A model generated the notes under the pieces. The model had not been told where the DNA came from and did not search any database. It saw only the letters and a list, made by a program, of their open reading frames with translations. From Prorocentrum cordatum (taxonomy: Eukaryota > Sar > Dinophyceae > Prorocentrales > Prorocentraceae), in assembly GCA_963575745.1 (NCBI GenBank), contig CAUYUJ010007183.1, positions 5,001 through 48,464 on the forward strand: a stretch of DNA of 43,464 nucleotides. The letters run 5' to 3'. A program made the position numbers and the translations under genes. Below are positions 38,701 to 43,464 of the stretch, piece by piece (the first letter of the stretch is position 1; each line of letters begins with the position of its first letter).

Positions 38701-41700
38701 GTATCGGTGCTGTCTCTTTGTCCACACGCACATGAGCAGCTTGATGTCATCCAGGGACCACGAGCTGCCCTGGAGGTGACCGTTTGTCCTGGCCAGGTCC
38801 CTGGAGTACGCTCCGTTCATGCGGATGTAGCGTTTGTGGTGTCTGTAGAAGTTTCGGCGGACAGTAACGATGTCTTGTGGGCACCCCGCGTGCAGCGCAA
38901 GGTTTAGACAGATGTCCGTGATGAGGTAGTCGAAGCACTTCTGTCGGTCAAGGGCTGCTCCAGCTAAGGGGAGGAGTAAAGTCCTGGCGTGTTCGATGCG
39001 CAGGGCGAGAGAAGTGCTGACATCCCCAATGGTGGCTTTGGGAACGGCGCCGAAGCTCGTGGCATGGGTCCATCCTTGCCGCCAGGTCGTGAGGCTACGG
39101 TAGGCCGGCGCCTCCCACGCATACATCCACACGGAAAGAACCGAGAGAAGCCGTTGGTCCGTCGGGAGTTCCCCTCGGCTTTTTCGGAGGCACGGGTTTG
39201 GCACGTGCAGGAGGGGCTCGGGGATGGTGCCAGTGCGTTGCATAGCACGTAAGACGCTGGCGAAGAGGCGAAGGATGTCGTCGGGTAACTCCTTTGCCTC
39301 CTTGGTCGTCCAGCCGTCGAGTCCCCCCGCGCGGCGCGGTGAACGGGTGCGAATGAAGTGGATGAGTTGGTCGTCGGTAAGGTGGAAGGGGGCTGCTGGT
39401 GATGGCGTAGGCAGCTCTTGGCGGTATTCGTCGTAGAAGTCCGCCCACGTCGGCATAGCTTCGGCGTCATGGCCCGCGCGAGCGCGGTACGTGCCCAGGA
39501 TGGGCTCCCAGGTGTCGACCATGAGCTTGAGCATGTCTTTGGTGTTGGCAACGATAGCGTTGGCGGGGAGGGCGTCGGGAACCTGGGCTGGTGGTGGGCC
39601 ACGAATGGGGCCGTCGTCGTTGTCCGTGTCGGGCGAGCTACCGTCGCCGGGGCTGAAGCCGCCGGCGTCGGTGTCGGCGTCACTGTCGTCCGTGCTAGCT
39701 TGGTCAGGGCTGAAGGCGGTGGTGTCGCAGTGGAGCTGTGCATCGTCGGGAGTGGTAGGCGTGCGGAGATACGCCGTGGGCGAGCAGTCGGCAGCCCGTG
39801 CGTATATGGCCGCCTTTCGCCCGCTTGGCTCGCGGACGCCCTCAGACCAGATCTTGATGCGTTCAGCTTTGGCTCGGTTTGCACGTCGCGCCAGCTCCGA
39901 GTCTAGATTTTGGATCAGACGATCGAGCTGCTCTCCGCGTGGCGCTGGCACGTCGGGGGTCCAGGCGCCAGGAAAAGCCAGGAGGGCCGTGGGGCGCAGC
40001 TTGTGGCAGAGAAGGCGGGCCGCGGCCCACGTGCAGTCGATGCGTTGCGCCAGGTGCGGCGGGATAGCACGGCAGTCTATATGATGGTGCAGTCCGATGA
40101 AGCGAAGCTCGCAAAGTTGCCGATGGAGCTTGCGAAGGCGGTTCATGTGAATCGTGGAAGCTCCGTAGGTGGGAAAGGCGCGGGGGACGGCGGGCCGCTC
40201 CTCGAACGTGGGTGTGAGCCCGTGCATGGTAGGGGCCTTCTTTTTTGGGTGGTCTGGCGGTGGGGGCGGCAGGTCCCGCAGCCGGGTGAGATGGTACTCA
40301 TGGCTGGCCTCGTTTGCCAGGGCGAACATGCGTTCCACATCGTCGCGTGCGTCAGCCTGCTCCATGCGGTCGTGGTATCGTCCGGCGATGTGGGTCCCTA
40401 GTGCCTGGAGTTCGTGGTCCTCATGAGCTCCGTCGTTTGGAGGGTATGGCGTGGGGGCCAAAAGGCGTGGGGCCGTGTGATCGAGGCGGCTTAGGTCGAG
40501 TGTGACCTGCAGGCCAACATGGGACTTCGCTGGCAAGTCACGCAGATAGCAGAAGTCGGTGACAAGGGATCGCGCAGCTTGGTTGGCGATGACATAGTCG
40601 ATGCGCGAAGTGCGGGGGCACTTGGTGACGCGGTCCCAGTCAGGGATATTGCCATATGTGTGCATGGTGTGGTCTGGTGTGCCTTCAGCGACGTTGGACC
40701 ATCCGTGCTGCATCATGTGCAGCAGGTGTGGATTGTCGTCGATGTTCGTGTTGGCGTCCATACAAATGAAATACGGGGCTGAGCCGACCCTCGCGGCGGC
40801 GCAATCAGCAAGCCGAAATATATCGGTGCTGTCCCCTCCAGCGACCCCGTAGAGGCTCGCAATGTAGATCCCAGCGGGACCGTGGTTGTTTCGTCGCCGC
40901 CTGCGGCGGTGCTGGGTGCAGAGCGGGAGGAAGGCCTCGTGCCATCGTTTCTTGGCCTTGAGGGTGGCGATACAGGTCGCAATGTCGTCGACGGTGGAGT
41001 CGACGATGGCGTCCTTAGAGAGGATGGCAACCCCGCCCGAGGCGCCGGTGTTGCCCTCGACCGTGTGGTCCGTGCCACCGTGAGCAGCTTTGCGCTGGGC
41101 ACGCGCCAGGTCCAGGTCAGGTCCCAGACTGGCCTGGTATCCTCCGTGGTGTGGATTGGCGGCGTTGGTGGCGATGGCTTGCCTGGTAGGCTTGGCATGA
41201 CGGGTCTCCTGCAGCGCTATGACTGCGGCGTTGTGGTCGACACCTAGGGCGGTAATGGTTGGCCAGTTCGCTGGAAGACTCGTGATGTTGAGGCTGACGA
41301 GGTGGATGGAGCGACCTGGCCCATCTCCGTCGGTGGAGCTGGGGTTAGCACGCCCCGCACGGTGGAGGGCGGCCTGGCCGTCACCCAGGTAGGAGGCTTG
41401 GCCACAGGAGGAGCTCATGGCGTCGCAGCAGATTGGCTTGGACGGGGCTGAAGCCGCCGTCGGGCCAAAAGTGGAGGCAAGGCATGGTCGACGCTGCGCC
41501 GGGGGGGGTTCATAAACATCGGCAAAACTGCCTCGAAAAAACCTCCTCACTCCTGTACCGTGGGGGGCGGAGGGAGGAAAGGTGAGATGTCCAGGATCCT
41601 CTTGCTCTGCCCGAGTCTGAAACGCAACGTTAGGGCACAGGCTGTGGGACTGGTCGCCAGTCTGCTCTGCGTTCTGAACGGTTTTCCAGTTAGGGCGTCG

Positions 41701-43464
41701 CGGCCGCCGAAGCACGGCTGCAAGACAGATGGCGCAGCAGGAGACGCAGGACGTGACTGCAGGCATGGTCAGGGCGAACGGGCTCTGCCGCTTGTACTCT
41801 CGTCCAGAGGCCAAGGGCACCGCTTGAGCGCGCGTCCGAATGCCAACAGTGTTCCTTACTCTCGGGACAGGCGTAGGTGCTGATGCTGACGATGCCGGTG
41901 AAGGAGCCATAGGCCGTGATGGTGTCGGTGCGATCGCCGTAACTGTCGATGCTGCCTGCCCCCAAGTGTTTTGGTACAACTGGGCCCCCAGGTGTTTTGG
42001 TACAACTGAGCCCCCTGTGGTCGCTGTTGCCGTCGCTGTGAGCGTCGATGGAGGATTCGGAGCTGGCGTCGATGCTGGCTGCAACTCTGGTGAGGGTACC
42101 AGCGTAGGCACAGTCGCGGGTGCTGACGCTGGTGGTGCTGGCGTAGGAGCTGTCGTCGGTACTGGCCTCGATGCAAACGTCGGCGCTGGCGTCGAGGCTG
42201 GTTGCAACTCTGGCGTGGGTATCGACGTAGGCGCAGGCGTGTGTGCTGACGCTGGCAGTGGTGTCGTAGGGACTGTCGTCAGGACTGGCCTCGATGGAGA
42301 CGTCGGGGGTGGCGTCAATGCTGGCTGCAACTCTGGCGTGGGTAGCGGCGTGGGCGCAGGCGTGGGTGTTGACGCTGACGGTGCTGGCGTAGGAGCTGTC
42401 GTCGGTGCTGGCCTCGATGTTGACGTCGGAGCTGACGTCGACACTGGCTGCATCTCTGGCGTGGGTACCGGCGTGGACGCAGGCGTAGGGGCTGACGCTG
42501 GCGGTGTTGTCGTATGAGCTGTCGTCGGTGCTGGTCTCGATGCAGACGCCGGAGCTGGCGTCGATGCTGGCTGCAACTCTGACGTGGGTACCGGCGCAGG
42601 CACAGGCGTGGGTGCTGACTCTGGCGGTGCTGGCGTAGTAGGTGTCGTCGGTGCTGGCCTCGATGCAGACGTCGGAGCTGGCGTCGATGCTGGCTGCAAC
42701 TCTGGCGTAGGTAGCGGCGTAGGCGAGGGTGCTGACGCTGACGGTGCTGGCGTAGGAGCTGTCGTCAGTGCTGGCCTCGATGCAGACGTCGGAGCTGGCG
42801 TCGATGCTGGCTGCAACTCTGGCGTGGTTACCGGCGTAGGCGCAGGCGTGGGTGCTGACGCTGGCGGTGCTGGCGTAGGAACTGTTGTCGGTGCTGGCCT
42901 CGATGCAGACGTCGGAGCTGGCGTCGATGCTGTCTGCAACTCTGGCGTGGGTACCGGCGTGGGCGCATGCGTGGGTGCTGCCGCTGGCGGTGCTGGTGTA
43001 GTAGCTGTCGTCGGTGCTGGCCTCGATGCGGACGTCGGAGCTGGCGTCGGAGCTGGCTGCAGCTCTGGTATGGGTACCGGCGCAGGTGTGGGTGCAGACG
43101 CTGGCGGTGCTGGCGTAGGAGCTGTCGTCGGTGCTGGCCTCGATGCAGACGTCGAACCTGGCGTCGATGCTGGCTGCAACTCTGACGTGGGTACCGGCGT
43201 AGGCGCAGGCGGTGCTGGCCTCGATGTCGACGACGACGCAGCCACCGGCAACCAGTGAACGTCACCATCGTCGTCGTAACCGTCCCCATCACCGTCGAAG
43301 ATGAATGCAGACGTCGGAGCTGGCGTCGGAGCTGGCTGCAGCTCTGGCGCGGGTACCGGCGCAGGCGCAGGCGTGGGCGTTGACGCTGGTGGTGTTGGCG
43401 TAGGAGCTGTCGTCGGTACTGGCCTCGATGCAGACGTCTGCGCTGGCGTCGAGGCTGGTTGCAA
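35752..43464 (-). CDS. LINE-C polyprotein: repeat domain, endonuclease, RT, zinc knuckle, RNase H (5'-partial)
   Basis: 2570 codons visible, with no start inside the window (the first codon is TTG within a repeat). Residues 1 to about 470 are Pro/Ala/Ser/Thr repeats. An APE-type endonuclease spans about 719-985: SLNITS, QETRH (Glu 753), MDANTNID (Asp 903), SRIDYVIAN, KSHVGL (His 982). Reverse transcriptase spans about 1370-1640: LDGWTTKEAK, motif A DRQKCFDYL (Asp 1506), motif B LQGSSWS (about 1565), motif C FVDDS (Asp 1599, 1600). The zinc knuckle C-x2-C-x8-H-x4-C is at 1938-1955. RNase H spans about 2035-2190: TDGA (Asp 2044), AETLA (Glu 2087), VENQ (Glu 2107 where Asp is usual), RQADALA (Asp 2178). 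A low-complexity tail and an Ala/Leu/Gln coiled coil end the protein. Together these steps would nick DNA, copy the RNA and remove it. Confidence 0.8.
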   Translation of the reverse strand: MQPASTPAQTSASRPVPTTAPTPTPPASTPTPAPAPVPAPELQPAPTPAPTSAFIFDGDGDGYDDDGDVHWLPVAASSSTSRPAPPAPTPVPTSELQPASTPGSTSASRPAPTTAPTPAPPASAPTPAPVPIPELQPAPTPAPTSASRPAPTTATTPAPPAAAPTHAPTPVPTPELQTASTPAPTSASRPAPTTVPTPAPPASAPTPAPTPVTTPELQPASTPAPTSASRPALTTAPTPAPSASAPSPTPLPTPELQPASTPAPTSASRPAPTTPTTPAPPESAPTPVPAPVPTSELQPASTPAPASASRPAPTTAHTTTPPASAPTPASTPVPTPEMQPVSTSAPTSTSRPAPTTAPTPAPSASTPTPAPTPLPTPELQPALTPPPTSPSRPVLTTVPTTPLPASAHTPAPTSIPTPELQPASTPAPTFASRPVPTTAPTPAPPASAPATVPTLVPSPELQPASTPAPNPPSTLTATATATTGGSVVPKHLGAQLYQNTWGQAASTVTAIAPTPSRPMAPSPASSASAPTPVPRVRNTVGIRTRAQAVPLASGREYKRQSPFALTMPAVTSCVSCCAICLAAVLRRPRRPNWKTVQNAEQTGDQSHSLCPNVAFQTRAEQEDPGHLTFPPSAPHGTGVRRFFRGSFADVYEPPPAQRRPCLASTFGPTAASAPSKPICCDAMSSSCGQASYLGDGQAALHRAGRANPSSTDGDGPGRSIHLVSLNITSLPANWPTITALGVDHNAAVIALQETRHAKPTRQAIATNAANPHHGGYQASLGPDLDLARAQRKAAHGGTDHTVEGNTGASGGVAILSKDAIVDSTVDDIATCIATLKAKKRWHEAFLPLCTQHRRRRRRNNHGPAGIYIASLYGVAGGDSTDIFRLADCAAARVGSAPYFICMDANTNIDDNPHLLHMMQHGWSNVAEGTPDHTMHTYGNIPDWDRVTKCPRTSRIDYVIANQAARSLVTDFCYLRDLPAKSHVGLQVTLDLSRLDHTAPRLLAPTPYPPNDGAHEDHELQALGTHIAGRYHDRMEQADARDDVERMFALANEASHEYHLTRLRDLPPPPPDHPKKKAPTMHGLTPTFEERPAVPRAFPTYGASTIHMNRLRKLHRQLCELRFIGLHHHIDCRAIPPHLAQRIDCTWAAARLLCHKLRPTALLAFPGAWTPDVPAPRGEQLDRLIQNLDSELARRANRAKAERIKIWSEGVREPSGRKAAIYARAADCSPTAYLRTPTTPDDAQLHCDTTAFSPDQASTDDSDADTDAGGFSPGDGSSPDTDNDDGPIRGPPPAQVPDALPANAIVANTKDMLKLMVDTWEPILGTYRARAGHDAEAMPTWADFYDEYRQELPTPSPAAPFHLTDDQLIHFIRTRSPRRAGGLDGWTTKEAKELPDDILRLFASVLRAMQRTGTIPEPLLHVPNPCLRKSRGELPTDQRLLSVLSVWMYAWEAPAYRSLTTWRQGWTHATSFGAVPKATIGDVSTSLALRIEHARTLLLPLAGAALDRQKCFDYLITDICLNLALHAGCPQDIVTVRRNFYRHHKRYIRMNGAYSRDLARTNGHLQGSSWSLDDIKLLMCVWTKRQHRYVPRSLSTTFVDDSNSTTHTAPELQKSLDETAKFDRFSGQRIHPGKVAGWALTDELHAAVTQLTLADRPLRVVDSFKLVGSYINAEAAPAPAALNLTATADARVRRATIRLPRIGKLPSPMLIKARHARSLAASVCTTGTDIQAPSGPAKTAYNHALKAAIRPKGNKWVEFWTLMAVCVPGHALEIDAITQREAFLCLRRQVNRDVTLCGLARDLQHHVQTMFGGGPVGRLVQSLQQLRWTWPTFGIMYDDWGCPISWLNLPQNAFLHMLRASQRRAFLRKIKPRRHDLGYLASVRQGLDLFASTWLARTKGAAKCTAWQLALLLNYLSGGDHTQQRRSRSNTSADPSPMCRYCDEEEETQEHTVRDCKCWARERIPLTTLISDDQWARLPPHTRHCGLFDEDPALLDLQADLARDPLPQPIPRPPPEGDPAASAQDTYTTYLDNDTGWTWVYAATDGACTNQAIPLLARAGYGVYYGIDHRMNYSARVHGLTQNAQIAETLAIVHLTARAERPVHVFVENQAVVDGFQSIIDGQPAPQGTHAELWAMIHRCVMAKPDMFRVEKVASHLGDLGIDLGLIGPIAEEFNRQADALATAAARTHNLPDDIVEAAKTRHRQATVLHGVAVAIYERRHRTLPLPHRRAGFTAAELSKMEPNPLLSDQAPPAAGPDIPQNPDELWAEAQRAMYDEQEDDPFGFGGGLDFLDDGPASANLAPSGIRTTPTSTPPPRAAPHPHDDVAHLQDADEDFYDPLGLGGSIDDVPPTPHAADDAASSSRHPVTRPTSEPSHGIMIGPSVPPTPSPHQRQPAGAASAPPQGTEPVRPSRPVHAPTVAGCEAAAPPSSWGVAPAASALGPRDTLQSPRHGDGRQRTDRRTALVHHLARRTDDLVPAARPAAAGTEQPPRTDREAELSQSTAALQQRCAALAADLAAAQARQGPLLQRLHRAGRAFAELLTPPPDGAAPPLTLHAMLSSLRGAPPGAPR
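41958..42009 (-). repeat. 26-bp direct duplication at the end of the repeat domain
   Basis: GCCCCCAAGTGTTTTGGTAC and GCCCCCAGGTGTTTTGGTAC occur head to tail, 26 bp apart. Because 26 is not a multiple of three, the two copies are read in different frames (PKHLG and YQNTWG), yet the long frame stays open. Confidence 0.75.
42050..43464 (-). repeat. ~120-bp in-frame tandem repeat coding for Pro/Ala/Ser/Thr units
   Basis: About 11 units of 117-123 bp (39-41 codons). Each contains ELQPASTPAPTSASRPAPTT followed by a PAPPASAPTPAPTPVPTP-like stretch. Spacing of the CTGCAACTCTGG-type motif is near 120 bp throughout except 43171-43333, where an insertion codes for IFDGDGDGYDDDGDVHW. All length changes visible keep the frame. 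The array continues beyond the window. Confidence 0.85.

Larger units (their letters stand above)
35400..43464 (-). mobile_element. LINE-C: intact non-LTR retrotransposon, 5' end outside the window
   Basis: Read on the minus strand it enters at the window end and runs to about 35400. It consists of a very long open frame (stop at 35752) and about 350 bp of 3' UTR before the (GA)n tract. Unlike LINE-A and LINE-B it has no frameshift or stop inside and all main motifs are present, so it may be young. Its 5' end, any spliced leader and any ORF1 lie outside the window. Confidence 0.8.

Noticed and set aside
41690-43292. Plus-strand Gly/Ala/Asp/Val-rich frames opposite the Pro-rich repeats
   Set aside because: Antisense shadows of the LINE-C repeat domain. 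Only the minus frame continues into recognisable enzyme domains.

Overview
The window reads as eukaryotic nuclear DNA from a dinoflagellate. The best evidence is two 22-nt copies of the dinoflagellate trans-spliced leader (SL), each with one mismatch to the known consensus, at 20230-20251 and 29387-29408. GC-rich sequence, very high simple-repeat content and LINEs (non-LTR retrotransposons) with a C-terminal RNase H agree with this. Species cannot be fixed from the sequence; a repeat-rich genome of the Prorocentrum or Polarella type is my guess. No bacterial gene, operon, CRISPR array, rRNA or tRNA was recognised, and no ordinary host gene can be called with confidence.

Layout. Positions 1-20228 are almost entirely repeats: a (CTA)n block (to about 2480), CTC tracts, GAT/GGT blocks (3571-4790 and 10781-12095), arrays of a GGCCTCTTGGG-type 12-mer, a composite repeat present as two diverged copies (6357-8480), pentamer arrays TATGC then TAAGC (15160-15755), and an 85-bp tandem repeat (17990-18382). 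Short exon-like islands lie between them.

From 19410 to 29386 mobile elements dominate. Two families of short inverted-repeat elements (MITE-like; called family 1 and family 2 here) have three and four copies. An 89-bp satellite is split by a 3.93-kb LINE remnant (LINE-A, 20229-24161). LINE-A starts with a relict SL and is flanked by a 16-bp target-site duplication. It has lost its endonuclease and the core of its reverse transcriptase, so it could only have moved with proteins from another element.

From 29387 to 35220 lies a second, frameshifted LINE (LINE-B, + strand), also starting with a relict SL directly against an ATG. It has ORF1, endonuclease remnants, a reverse transcriptase core still open in one frame, and a decayed RNase H. 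Tail-to-tail with it, from the window end down to about 35400 on the minus strand, is LINE-C. LINE-C has a single intact frame of at least 2570 codons carrying an APE-type endonuclease, reverse transcriptase, zinc knuckle and RNase H. Its visible N-terminus is about 11 tandem copies of a Pro/Ala/Ser/Thr repeat, and the frame runs off the window.

How it fits together: the LINEs are the only sequences with a readable molecular role (nick target DNA, copy their RNA into it). The SL at the 5' ends of LINE-A and LINE-B implies that trans-spliced, mature LINE RNA was the template. That suggests a retrotransposition cycle coupled to SL trans-splicing, which is the most interesting idea in the window.
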